A DNA stretch of 64,000 bases from Flavobacterium sp. (GTDB lineage: Bacteria; Bacteroidota; Bacteroidia; Flavobacteriales; Flavobacteriaceae). This document shows positions 28,192 through 36,690 of the stretch, piece by piece. The notes under the pieces are model-generated. The model searched no databases, was not told the origin of the DNA, and saw only the letters and a program-made list of their open reading frames with translations. Position numbers and translations under genes: made by a program. The DNA lies in assembly GCA_016787805.1 (NCBI GenBank), contig JAEUTY010000011.1, positions 1 to 64,000 on the forward strand. Direction: 5' to 3'. How positions within the stretch are numbered: the stretch's first letter is position 1; every line of letters starts with the position of its first letter.

Positions 28192-29667
28192 ATGTCAATT
28201 TGGAAAAGAAAACCTTTAGATTTACTACTAGCTGAAGCGGCAGATTCTGAAAAAGGATTAAAAAGAACATTAACTGCTTGGTCCTTGATTGCTTTAGGAA
28301 TTGGAGCCATCATTGGAGCTGGACTATTTGTAAGAACGGCAATGGCTGCTTCTCAAAATGCGGGTCCATCCGTAACTATTGCCTTTGTTGTAGCCGCAAT
28401 TGGGTGTGCTTTAGCAGGTTTATGTTATGCTGAATTATCATCATCAATTCCAATTTCAGGAAGTGCTTATACCTACACTTATGCCACTATGGGCGAATTT
28501 TTAGCATGGATTATTGGTTGGGATTTAATATTAGAATACGCTGTCGGAGCAGCAACTGTGGGAATTGCTTGGAGCGAATACCTCAATAATCTTCTGGTCA
28601 ACGTGCTCCATATGAGCCCAATTCCTTACGAACTATCGCATTCTCCCTTTCAAACTTCACCTGATGGTTTACAACAAGGGTTAATCAATTTACCTGCTTT
28701 GTTTATTGTGGGAATTATTAGCTTGTTATTAATCAAAGGAATTCAAGAATCTGCTTTTGTTAATGGAATCATTGTAATTGTAAAAGTAGCCATTGTAGTA
28801 ATGATTATTGCTATTGGATGGGGATTCATCAATCCTGCTAACCATGAACCTTATATTCCACCAAGTTCAGTATTTACTGACGCTCACGGAATTGACCATT
28901 CATTTGGTGGTTTTTGGGGAATAATTGGTGCTGCTGGTACCGTTTTCTTTGCTTTTATTGGATTTGACGCGGTTTCAACTGCTGCACAAGAAACTAAAAA
29001 CCCGAAACGCAATATGCCAATTGGTATTTTAGGTTCATTGGCCATTTGTACTTTATTATACATTCTTTTTGCTCACGTTTTGACTGGTGTTGCAACCGTT
29101 GAAGACTTTAGAGGTGAAGGTGGTGAAGCTTCAGTTGCGTTTGCTATTCAAAAATACATGACTGGTTACCAATGGTTAGCTAACTTTGTAACTGTGGCTA
29201 TTTTGGCTGGTTTCTCTTCAGTAATTTTAGTAATGTTATTAGGTCAATCGAGAGTATTTTATTCCATGGGAAAAGATGGTTTATTGCCAAAAGCTTTCAG
29301 TGATTTACATTCAAAATACCAAACACCGTTTAAAGCCAATCTAGTAATTTTAGCAATTGTTGGATTATTTGCCGCTTTTGTTCCTGGCGATATTGTGGGT
29401 GATATGACTAGTATTGGAACCTTATTTGCCTTCGTATTAGTTTGTGTTGCTGTTATCATTTTAAGAAAAAAAGAGCCTAACATGAAACGTGAATTTAGAA
29501 CTCCTTTAGTTCCACTTATTCCAATTTTGGGAGTAATTGCTTGTTTACTAATGATGATTGGACTAGGTTGGACCAACTGGTTACGACTATTTGCTTGGAT
29601 GGCATTAGGAGTCATATTTTACTTTGCATATGGCATTAAGAATAGTAGACTCAACAACGAAAAATAA
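28192..29667 (+). CDS. APC-family cationic/neutral amino-acid permease
   Basis: The 491-residue protein is a second APC transporter, closer to the CAT/YfnA branch: it begins with the soluble leader SIWKRKPLDLLLAEAADSEKGLKRTL, then GAIIGAGLFVRT in helix 1, GSAYTYTYATMGEFLAWIIGWDL and AFIGFDAVSTAAQETKNPKRNMP. It is not a duplicate of the preceding permease. A TATATTTG -7-like box lies at 28153-28160 with a TTG only 14 nt upstream, so it may have its own promoter. A bidirectional terminator follows. Confidence 0.93.
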   Translation: MSIWKRKPLDLLLAEAADSEKGLKRTLTAWSLIALGIGAIIGAGLFVRTAMAASQNAGPSVTIAFVVAAIGCALAGLCYAELSSSIPISGSAYTYTYATMGEFLAWIIGWDLILEYAVGAATVGIAWSEYLNNLLVNVLHMSPIPYELSHSPFQTSPDGLQQGLINLPALFIVGIISLLLIKGIQESAFVNGIIVIVKVAIVVMIIAIGWGFINPANHEPYIPPSSVFTDAHGIDHSFGGFWGIIGAAGTVFFAFIGFDAVSTAAQETKNPKRNMPIGILGSLAICTLLYILFAHVLTGVATVEDFRGEGGEASVAFAIQKYMTGYQWLANFVTVAILAGFSSVILVMLLGQSRVFYSMGKDGLLPKAFSDLHSKYQTPFKANLVILAIVGLFAAFVPGDIVGDMTSIGTLFAFVLVCVAVIILRKKEPNMKREFRTPLVPLIPILGVIACLLMMIGLGWTNWLRLFAWMALGVIFYFAYGIKNSRLNNEK

Positions 29668-29674
29668 TACAAAC

Positions 29675-29710
29675 AAAAAAGGATTAAGCCAAAAACTTAA
29701 TCCTTTTTTT
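29675..29710. terminator. Bidirectional terminator
   Basis: AAAAAAGGATTAAG pairs with CTTAATCCTTTTTT around a 7-nt loop, between the convergent permease and PspC genes. It serves both strands. Confidence 0.92.
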
Positions 29711-29714
29711 ATCT

Positions 29715-29936
29715 CTATAAATCAAATACAGAACTTCGTTTAGCTCGAATCAAATCTTTTAGTTTGATCCAAAATGCTAAGGTAAGATATACTCCAAACC
29801 AAAGTCCAACGGTTACAAACGAAATATAAATAAAAAACAAGCGTACATTAGTTGCTCGCATCCCTAACTTGTCAGCAAGGCGCGATGAAACGTGAAAACC
29901 ATGTTTTTCGAAAAAAACTAATATGTTGCGAACCAT
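29715..29936 (-). CDS. Small PspC-domain protein
   Basis: The 73-residue protein has a PspC-like segment: a leading amphipathic part (FFEKHGFHVSSRLADKLGMRATNVRLFFIY) and one membrane helix (VTVGLWFGVYLTLAFWI) followed by positive residues. PspC proteins take part in envelope stress signalling in other phyla, but single-domain forms in Bacteroidetes have no proven role. It starts 22 bp after the end of the DUF2851 gene, so the two are likely cotranscribed. Confidence 0.85.
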   Translation of the reverse strand: MVRNILVFFEKHGFHVSSRLADKLGMRATNVRLFFIYISFVTVGLWFGVYLTLAFWIKLKDLIRAKRSSVFDL

Positions 29937-29958
29937 CGATTATATTTTTTCAAAAGTA

Positions 29959-31227
29959 TTAATTTTTGAGCAATTCCAAACCAATTGCACATTGCAAACA
30001 TCGTTTGGCATTACAATATTCATTTTTTAATTGAAGTAAAGCTTGTGATTGAAAAGCATTGTTTGCCTGTATTTTAAACAAAGTAAATTTTTCAATTATA
30101 CTATTTTTCTCGGGTTTCAATTGTGTGAGTAATTCAATCCATTGCTCCGAATCATCTTTGCCTTGGCTTTTGGCGTAAGCAAACTTTACCGGAACGATGG
30201 TATTGACGATAATTAAATCGATGAATGATTGAGTGAGGAATTTTTCTTTTTTAGGACTCGTTTTTTCAAAAGTATAATGCGTTTTCCAATACGAAGAAAC
30301 TGCTACATCAAAGAGTTGGTATATTTCGTTAACTGTTTTTGCTTCAATTATTTTAGTAAACAAATTGCGATGTACATGATACAACATTCCTAATTGCGCT
30401 AGTCGAATGGTCGGAAAATTATCCGGACGATGTTTGAAAAATTGAACCGCTTCAATTTGTATTGTACTAATCTTATACTTTACAACCAAATAATCAAACC
30501 ATGATTTTAATTCCTTGGAATAATTATCTTCTGGATGCGAAGGCAATAAATTGGATTGTCCAAAAAGTAAGGCTTCCAAATAAGCAACATCTAATGCTTC
30601 TTTTCTAATGATAGAAAAAGGGATGGATTTGGCTATTTTGAAAAATGCTTCTCCATTTGTATTCAACCCAAAATTCTTAGCTAGCAAACAAAACAAAACC
30701 GCTTCCCAATCATTTTCAGTTTCATTAAGTAATCCTTCAATTGGAAGTGATTTTCGTTCTAATCGTTCAAAAAACAATCGTTCGAGCCAATTTTCCATTA
30801 CAAATAAAGCAATATCCTTCACTTGATTTTCGCAATAAATCCATGATTTTGTAGCGATTAGTGATTGGTATTTTATCAGTTCTTCATTGGCTACATATTT
30901 TTTTAGTTCCAATACCGGAATCTCAGAATTGTCTTTTCTAAAAACGGAAATATCATGTTGCCAAACGACATGCAAAATAACATTATCATAATTACTATCT
31001 TTTTCATGCTGATGCAAATACCAATCGGATGATTTTAAGTGAATTTCGATGTTGCCAGCCCATTTTTGCTGACCAATAGTAATTTGAGCGTTGAAAAAAT
31101 CGGGGCCAGCTTGTTGCAAATAGAAACCTGAATGAATGATTGTAAGCGATTCGCCTTGAGAAGTAACGAGATTAGAAAAATCAAACTTTTTGTACAACCA
31201 AATGTAGTGTAGAAAATCTTCTTTCAT
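29959..31227 (-). CDS. DUF2851 family protein
   Basis: The 422-residue soluble protein matches DUF2851, a Bacteroidetes family. The N-terminal part has the conserved pattern GPDFFNAQITIGQQKWAGN, then EIHLKSSDWYLHQH and DNVILHVVWQHD, which resembles a nuclease-like beta-sheet core. The C-terminus has a CxxxxCLQCAIG-type cysteine cluster (CNAKRCLQCAIGLELL). Function is unknown. It is divergent from the PNGase-like gene. Confidence 0.9.
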   Translation of the reverse strand: MKEDFLHYIWLYKKFDFSNLVTSQGESLTIIHSGFYLQQAGPDFFNAQITIGQQKWAGNIEIHLKSSDWYLHQHEKDSNYDNVILHVVWQHDISVFRKDNSEIPVLELKKYVANEELIKYQSLIATKSWIYCENQVKDIALFVMENWLERLFFERLERKSLPIEGLLNETENDWEAVLFCLLAKNFGLNTNGEAFFKIAKSIPFSIIRKEALDVAYLEALLFGQSNLLPSHPEDNYSKELKSWFDYLVVKYKISTIQIEAVQFFKHRPDNFPTIRLAQLGMLYHVHRNLFTKIIEAKTVNEIYQLFDVAVSSYWKTHYTFEKTSPKKEKFLTQSFIDLIIVNTIVPVKFAYAKSQGKDDSEQWIELLTQLKPEKNSIIEKFTLFKIQANNAFQSQALLQLKNEYCNAKRCLQCAIGLELLKN

Positions 31228-31293
31228 AGAATAAATGTGTATGGCGTTGAAAATACTAAAGTACTAAAAAAGCAAATATCCATAGCAAAATTT

Positions 31294-31301
31294 TATATTT
31301 G
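31294..31301 (+). promoter_or_regulatory. Possible -7 box for the PNGase-like gene
   Basis: TATATTTG matches TAnnTTTG and lies 18 nt before the ATG at 31320. No TTG occurs 17-23 nt upstream. Confidence 0.35.
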
Positions 31302-31319
31302 TAAATTAAATTTTGCTTT

Positions 31320-32975
31320 ATGAAAAAATACGCTTTGCTTTTCTTATTACTGACTTCACTAACTACATTTGCTCAAAACGTTTACAAAATCACTTACATT
31401 AGAAGTTCTAACGGAACAACAATTGAAAATCAAGATCCTATTTTGGTTTTTTCGAACGAAAAAGAGTCGATTATTACAACGGAAAGCATTATGGAAACCA
31501 AAGCTACATTTCCGTATGAACAGAGCTGGGTTACCGGAAATCAACAATTCCAAATTGCCAACCTTGATGCCAAACGAATTATTGTCACTCGTGATACAAC
31601 ATCAATTCCCAAACAAAATTTTGAATTGATTAATGAAAAACGAAAAATCTTAGGTTATGTATGTAAAAAAGCAAAAACGATTGTTAATTCAAATACCATT
31701 GAAGTTTGGTATACTAATGACTTAAATGTAAAGGGCTCGCCAACTATTTTAGGTCAAAAATTAGGTTTGGTATTAGAAGTTGTCCGCAATGGAAATTTTG
31801 TTATCGCAGCGAGCAAAGTAGAAAAAACCAGTTTATTTCCAAGTTTTGATCTAAACAAAGAAAACACCAAGCCAGTCAATACACTTACTTACAAAGATTT
31901 ACTTTGGAAAAGTCGATTTATAACAATTCCCGTTTTTAAAGATGAAATAATTAATTTTTCAGATGCATCAAAGTCGAATGATAGTATTTTGCGATTTGCC
32001 AACGGAACAATAATTTTAAGAAAGATTAAATTTCCAGAAATAAAAAAAGGCAGTCAAATTTTTGTTGATTTGACCGAACAATCCAATGGTGATGCTTATG
32101 ACAGAACAGGTTCTGTTTTTATGATTCCTATGAATAAGAAAAAATCGTTTCTCGAAGGTTTACAAAACGGGGCTAAAACACTTCCTTTTTTTGAAAACGG
32201 TAATGGCAAAATGTACCAAGGAGTTGTAGCAACTGAAAACTATTCGCCATTAGTAGAATTGATGCGTTTCTTTACTCCATTTGGAATCAAACAATACAAT
32301 TATTTGCAACTCAAAGATAAAACCTGGGAAGAACAAGTCAATTACCGTCAAGATGTTTCAGAATTGACAAGTCTTATAAACAATCAAGAAGTATACATTG
32401 GAACTTTTATTGGCAATTATGATAAAGGCGGACACAAAGTAAGTGTGAACATTACCATTCATACTGAAGAAAACGGCGTTGCCAAATCATCTACTATATT
32501 GCCTTTATTCAACACTACTAATGTGATGGAAATGGCCGGACAGGAATACGGAACTATGTTCAATTCGGACAAGGGTTTGACAGTGACTTTTACTTTGGAA
32601 AAAGACCTAAAAAAAGCAAGATTGCGTTACATTACCACTGGCCATGGTGGATGGGAAAATGGTGACGAGTTTTTACCCAAAAAGAACACCATTTTTTTAG
32701 ACAGCAAAGAAGCTTTTCATATTACTCCTTGGCGAGAAGACTGTGGTTCGTATCGTTTGTACAATCCAGCTTCTGGGAATTTTGCGAACGGATTATCCTC
32801 GTCGGATTACAGTCGATCGAATTGGTGTCCGGGAATGGTAACCAATCCTATTTACATTGATTTAGGCGAATTGAAAGCTGGCACGCACACTATACAAGTC
32901 AAAATTCCACAAGGCGCTCCAGAAGGCGGAAGTTTTAGTGCTTGGAATGTTTCAGGTGTTTTGATTGGGGAATGA
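31320..32975 (+). CDS. Secreted PNGase F-like peptide:N-glycosidase with GLPGLI-like N-terminal part
   Basis: The 551-residue product has a signal peptide (MKKYALLFLLLTSLTTFAQ). Residues about 20-180 resemble the GLPGLI family (KRKILGYVCKKAKTI, EVWYTNDLNVKGSP). From about 200 to the end it resembles the two eight-stranded jelly-roll domains of PNGase F: QIFVDLTEQSNGDAYDRTGSVF matches the KNECPNKTCDEWDRYANVY region, and the C-terminal part contains TTGHGGWENGDEF, NWCPGM and GGSFSAWNVSGVLIG, matching GHAKP, GWCPGM and the end of PNGase F. The enzyme would cleave N-glycans from asparagine of host or environmental glycoproteins. No T9SS sorting domain is seen. Resembles the PNGase F-II type with an added N-terminal domain. 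Confidence 0.82.
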   Translation: MKKYALLFLLLTSLTTFAQNVYKITYIRSSNGTTIENQDPILVFSNEKESIITTESIMETKATFPYEQSWVTGNQQFQIANLDAKRIIVTRDTTSIPKQNFELINEKRKILGYVCKKAKTIVNSNTIEVWYTNDLNVKGSPTILGQKLGLVLEVVRNGNFVIAASKVEKTSLFPSFDLNKENTKPVNTLTYKDLLWKSRFITIPVFKDEIINFSDASKSNDSILRFANGTIILRKIKFPEIKKGSQIFVDLTEQSNGDAYDRTGSVFMIPMNKKKSFLEGLQNGAKTLPFFENGNGKMYQGVVATENYSPLVELMRFFTPFGIKQYNYLQLKDKTWEEQVNYRQDVSELTSLINNQEVYIGTFIGNYDKGGHKVSVNITIHTEENGVAKSSTILPLFNTTNVMEMAGQEYGTMFNSDKGLTVTFTLEKDLKKARLRYITTGHGGWENGDEFLPKKNTIFLDSKEAFHITPWREDCGSYRLYNPASGNFANGLSSSDYSRSNWCPGMVTNPIYIDLGELKAGTHTIQVKIPQGAPEGGSFSAWNVSGVLIGE

Positions 32976-32985
32976 GAGAATAGAG

Positions 32986-33066
32986 GAAAGATCGCCGCGC
33001 TGAAAGAAGAAAGACCGCTGCGCTGAAAGATTTGAAGAATCTTTTCTCTTTCAACGAAGTGGTCTT
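32986..33066. repeat. Three-copy repeat, two direct and one inverted, forming a nested hairpin
   Basis: GAAAGATCGCCGCGCTGAAAG (first 20 bases at 32986) and a near copy at 33009-33029 are direct repeats 23 bp apart; 33048-33066 (CTTTCAACGAAGTGGTCTT) is an inverted degenerate copy that pairs with the second at 17 of 19 positions. Inside lies AAAGATT/AATCTTT. It sits between convergent genes and may act as a terminator, but no clear T-run is present. Confidence 0.65.
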
Positions 33067-33077
33067 GTCTCTTTTAT

Positions 33078-34439
33078 CTATTTAATTGAGCCTATAATAT
33101 CATATTTAGTTATGATGTGGTGTTTTCCGTTGCCTAAATCAACTAAAACGGCTTGATTATCTTTGGTAAATAATCTTGATACTTCTTCGATTGGTGTCGC
33201 TAATTGCACGATTGGATAAGGTTTTCCCATTACATCTTTAATCGGTTTGTCGGCTACATTTTTATCTGAAACATAACTTTGGAACAAATCGGTTTCATCC
33301 ACTGAACCTACAAAACCGTTGATATCAATCACTGGAATTTGCGAGATTTTGAATTTGCGCATACGATCGATTGCGTGCGAAACCAATTCTTCTGTACGAA
33401 CAACTACCAATGATTTATCGATGTGATCTTTGATAAGGTCTTCGGCTTTGGTAATTTCTTCATCCAGAAAACCACGTTCGCGCATCCAATCGTCATTGAA
33501 CATTTTTCCGACGTAACGACTTCCTGAATCGTGGAAAAGCACAACTACTACATCGTCTTTGGTGAAATGCTCTTTCAATTGGTGCAATCCTTTGATGCAT
33601 GAACCTGCAGAGTTACCCACAAAAATTCCTTCTTCAAGAGCAATTCTTCTTGTGTAAACGGCTGCATCTTTATCGGTTACTTTTGTAAAACCATCGATTA
33701 AAGAAAAATCAACGTTTTTAGGAAGAATATCTTCTCCAATTCCTTCAGTGATGTACGAATAGATTTCGTTTTCGTCGAAAATTCCGGTTTCGTGGTATTT
33801 TTTGAAAACCGAACCATACGTATCGATTCCCCAGATTTTGATATTTGGATTTTTCTCTTTCAAATATTTAGCTACACCTGAAATGGTTCCACCTGTTCCA
33901 ACTCCAACAACGAAATGCGTGATTTTTCCGTTGGTTTGCTCCCAAATTTCGGGTCCGGTTTGCTCGTAATGTGCTTTGGCGTTACTTGGATTATCGTATT
34001 GATTGACGTACCAAGAATTTGGAATTTCGGTAGATAAACGTTTGGAAACCGAGTAATACGAACGCGGATCTGTAGGTTCAACGTCGGTTGGACAAACCAC
34101 AACTTTGGCACCAACTGCGCGCAGGATATCCATTTTTTCTTTGGATTGTTTGTCGGTGATTACAAAGATACATTTGTAGCCTTTTACGATAGCAGCAAGT
34201 GCTAATCCCATTCCAGTATTTCCAGAAGTGCCTTCGATGATGGTTCCGCCTGGCTTTAATCGGCCGTCGGCTTCGGCATCTTCGACCATTTTGAGTGCCA
34301 TACGATCTTTGACTGAGTTGCCTGGATTGAAGGTTTCTACTTTGGCTAATACTAAAGCGTCGATTCCTTCAACTACTTTGTTTAGTTTTACTAGAGGTGT
34401 GTTGCCAATAGTTCCTAATATATTTTCTGAATAATTCAT
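33078..34439 (-). CDS. Cystathionine beta-synthase-like PLP enzyme with two CBS domains
   Basis: The 453-residue product starts MNYSENILGTIGNTPLVKLN. The frame extends upstream but a good promoter lies at 34498-34528, so the extension is not translated. PLP-binding Lys44 is in NPGNSVKDR, the substrate loop in EGTSGNTGMG, and the phosphate-binding glycines in GVGTGGTISG. The last about 125 residues are two CBS domains (VSHAIDRMRKFKISQIPVIDI and PIKDVMGKPYPIV), which bind adenosyl ligands in the human enzyme. It would condense serine or O-acetylserine with homocysteine or sulfide; the exact reaction is not decidable. Confidence 0.92.
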   Translation of the reverse strand: MNYSENILGTIGNTPLVKLNKVVEGIDALVLAKVETFNPGNSVKDRMALKMVEDAEADGRLKPGGTIIEGTSGNTGMGLALAAIVKGYKCIFVITDKQSKEKMDILRAVGAKVVVCPTDVEPTDPRSYYSVSKRLSTEIPNSWYVNQYDNPSNAKAHYEQTGPEIWEQTNGKITHFVVGVGTGGTISGVAKYLKEKNPNIKIWGIDTYGSVFKKYHETGIFDENEIYSYITEGIGEDILPKNVDFSLIDGFTKVTDKDAAVYTRRIALEEGIFVGNSAGSCIKGLHQLKEHFTKDDVVVVLFHDSGSRYVGKMFNDDWMRERGFLDEEITKAEDLIKDHIDKSLVVVRTEELVSHAIDRMRKFKISQIPVIDINGFVGSVDETDLFQSYVSDKNVADKPIKDVMGKPYPIVQLATPIEEVSRLFTKDNQAVLVDLGNGKHHIITKYDIIGSIK

Positions 34440-34497
34440 TTTTAAATTGAAATTAGAATTTAGAAATTGCTCTAAAAATTGAGTTCTAATGTGCAGG

Positions 34498-34528
34498 CAA
34501 AGATATTGATAATAATATGGTTTTGCAA
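34498..34528 (-). promoter_or_regulatory. Promoter of the cystathionine synthase-like gene
   Basis: On the minus strand TTG (34528-34526) is followed after 20 nt by TATCTTTG (34505-34498), a full match to the flavobacterial promoter and identical in both -7 box and spacing to that of lysS. The leader to the ATG at 34439 is about 50 nt and contains AATTAGA heptamer repeats. Confidence 0.75.
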
Positions 34529-34570
34529 AACTACTGATTTTGTGCCTGTAGATCACACTCTAACCCTGAT

Positions 34571-34638
34571 CCCGTTTAGCAACGGGACGAGAAGCAGGAA
34601 CATGGATTGCAAAGAAGACCTCTCGTCTAAAAGGCGAG
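34571..34638 (-). repeat. Two short GC-rich hairpins between the porin and cystathionine synthase genes
   Basis: CCCGTT/AACGGG (34571-34576, 34581-34586) and CTCGTCT/AGGCGAG (34622-34628, 34632-34638) are compact stems in a stretch noticeably richer in G+C than its surroundings. On the minus strand they lie after the porin stop. Neither is followed by a long T-run. Confidence 0.55.
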
Positions 34639-34651
34639 ATCGTTTCTGATT

Positions 34652-36574
34652 CTACTGGAAAAAATTCCATACCAAACCAAAACGCACCATAAAATCGCGG
34701 TAAGGATAATTTGGCGCTGAGTAAAATTTGTTGCCTGTAAAACTCGAGTTGAAATGTTCGGCTTTGAGAAAAACACGAGCTTGACGTACGCGCGCATTTA
34801 CAAAGAAATCTAACATTGGAAAACCACCTATTTTTTTATCGTTTTGAACGAATGATTCTGCCAAAAGTGGATTGTAATCATTGATGTAGTGACTCGTAAA
34901 GTAGTTAAATGTGATTCCGGTTTGCAGCAACAACTCTTTTTTGAAATAGTAATCGGAAAAATACAGTGTGTTTCTTGTTGTCAACTGTGGCACATTAAGA
35001 ATTGCGTCTTCTTGTGTTACATTTTGGTATAAAATGGTGTTATCCAACGCCCATTTTCGGTACTTGAGCTCTTTGCTGATTTTGAGCGATAAATAATTGA
35101 TGGATTTGTTGTATTGTTTTGGAGTAACTGATAATGTATCTGCATTTGGACTATCGTCGCTAAAGTACAAATGATCATTTAACAACATGGCTTTGAGAGA
35201 AGCATCAATCCATTGTGTTTTGGCGTTGACAGTAAACGTGTTTATTTTTTCATTTTTGAAGCTATTGAACCAATTGTAATTAATGTAAGTACTTTGGTGA
35301 AAGATGTAGTTGTTATCGGGAACTTTACTAACATTTTGATACCCAAACTCGATGCTATTTTTATCGTTTACTTTATAACTAGCTTGAGCGGAAAGTTCGG
35401 AGAAGGTTTGGTTCGAAATGGCTTTATTAATTAAAAGAGAGCCTTTAATTTTATTTTTTTCGTAAAAATATTGTCCTCCAAGTGAATTGATTCTATTGTC
35501 AATTTTGTATGGTATCGTTACATCATTAATCACCCAATTGTAGGCGTAATATTGTTTGTAATAATAATCTTCAGCAAAAACTTTGAATTTCCCCAAAAGA
35601 TTGCTTTTGAAAGACAATCCGACTTGATTGTACATTTTTCTGTATCGGAGTTGATCATTGATTACTCCATCGTAAAATGCTTGTCCAAAACGTTTGACAG
35701 ATTCATTGCCAATAGTAGTATTTTGAGTTTGCTGATAAAACTCATAATATTTGGTTTCGTAATTGAATTGGTGGTTTACAATTAAGTTGTTTTCGGTGTC
35801 TTTTGGATTTATCCGGAAGTTATGATCGATAAAAATTCGTTTGCCTTTTAAAAACGATTTAGCATCGGTAAAATATACTTGAAAACGCGCTCGATTACGG
35901 AAGGCTGCATTTTCTTCTTCAAAATCTGAGAGAGTTGTAATTCCGCCATTTTCACCATTTAATACATCTTGTCCGATGTAGTGAAAATTAGAAATGTAAC
36001 GTTTGTTTTTGGTAAAATAACTTGCTGTAATTTTAAAATTTCCTGTACTTGAAAGTTGATTGATGTATTTCCCAAGAGAACGAAGTCCTTTATAGCTAAT
36101 AGAAACATTGAACTGTTCGGATGTGTTAATTGCAATTAAAGCATCTACATTTTGACCTTGCTCCATAACCGTTTTGAAATACAGTTCACTCAAGGGTGTT
36201 GCAACTGAGTAGTAACGTATATCTTCAGGTTTAAAATAATTAAAGTGCTTCGCTTTGAACCCGAATTCAGGGTAAACATTTTGTTTTTGCAAACCAAAAT
36301 CAAGAGTTGCATAGGTTTGTCCTTCGTTGGCAAAAGGCAGTAAACCAAAAGTATCTTTACGCAAATAATTGTATTTGTAATCGCTTTGAATTGTTAGCGA
36401 GGTATCAACGTAAGTTGTATCGCGTTCAACAGTATATATTTTATACTGATCGTGTTTTGCTTTGAGTATTTTCCCTTCCTTTGGTGATTCATTATCATCT
36501 GATTGTCTGACTTGTGCAGAAAACCACAAAGGAAATAAGAATATAAAAAGTACAAAATATTTGAGATTCATCAA
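34652..36574 (-). CDS. Putative outer-membrane porin (Porin_10 type)
   Basis: The 640-residue protein has a signal peptide (LKYFVLFIFLFPLWFSAQ) and then alternating hydrophobic/polar strands with many aromatic residues, typical of a large beta-barrel. It matches the putative porin family of Bacteroidetes, with the early YNYLRKDTFGLLPFANEGQ segment and the terminal FMVRFGLVWNFFQ, ending in an aromatic-Gln as in barrel proteins. Substrate is unknown. It lies downstream of a terminator after the protease gene, so it is a separate unit. Confidence 0.85.
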   Translation of the reverse strand: MMNLKYFVLFIFLFPLWFSAQVRQSDDNESPKEGKILKAKHDQYKIYTVERDTTYVDTSLTIQSDYKYNYLRKDTFGLLPFANEGQTYATLDFGLQKQNVYPEFGFKAKHFNYFKPEDIRYYSVATPLSELYFKTVMEQGQNVDALIAINTSEQFNVSISYKGLRSLGKYINQLSSTGNFKITASYFTKNKRYISNFHYIGQDVLNGENGGITTLSDFEEENAAFRNRARFQVYFTDAKSFLKGKRIFIDHNFRINPKDTENNLIVNHQFNYETKYYEFYQQTQNTTIGNESVKRFGQAFYDGVINDQLRYRKMYNQVGLSFKSNLLGKFKVFAEDYYYKQYYAYNWVINDVTIPYKIDNRINSLGGQYFYEKNKIKGSLLINKAISNQTFSELSAQASYKVNDKNSIEFGYQNVSKVPDNNYIFHQSTYINYNWFNSFKNEKINTFTVNAKTQWIDASLKAMLLNDHLYFSDDSPNADTLSVTPKQYNKSINYLSLKISKELKYRKWALDNTILYQNVTQEDAILNVPQLTTRNTLYFSDYYFKKELLLQTGITFNYFTSHYINDYNPLLAESFVQNDKKIGGFPMLDFFVNARVRQARVFLKAEHFNSSFTGNKFYSAPNYPYRDFMVRFGLVWNFFQ

Positions 36575-36639
36575 AACTAAAAATTTAACTTTCTTCGGTT
36601 CGAACTAAAGTTATCGTGTGGGCAAATATACTATAAAAT

Positions 36640-36669
36640 AAAAAAGCGCCCATCATAGTGAACGCTCTT
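36640..36669 (-). terminator. Terminator after the S8 protease gene
   Basis: On the minus strand AAGAGCG (36669-36663) pairs with CGCTTTT (36648-36642), with one G-T pair, followed by a T-run. It lies about 20 nt after the protease stop codon. Confidence 0.75.
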
Positions 36670-36690
36670 AACATTGATTTGTGAAAATTT

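Noticed and set aside
26633..29667. The two APC permeases as a recent tandem duplication
   Set aside because: Their signatures differ (GSMIGSGIF with LAT-like loop versus GAIIGAGLFVRT with CAT-like leader), so they are distinct subfamilies.
34440..34556. N-terminal extension of the cystathionine synthase-like enzyme
   Set aside because: A promoter with full consensus lies within this stretch, and the extension does not match the family.
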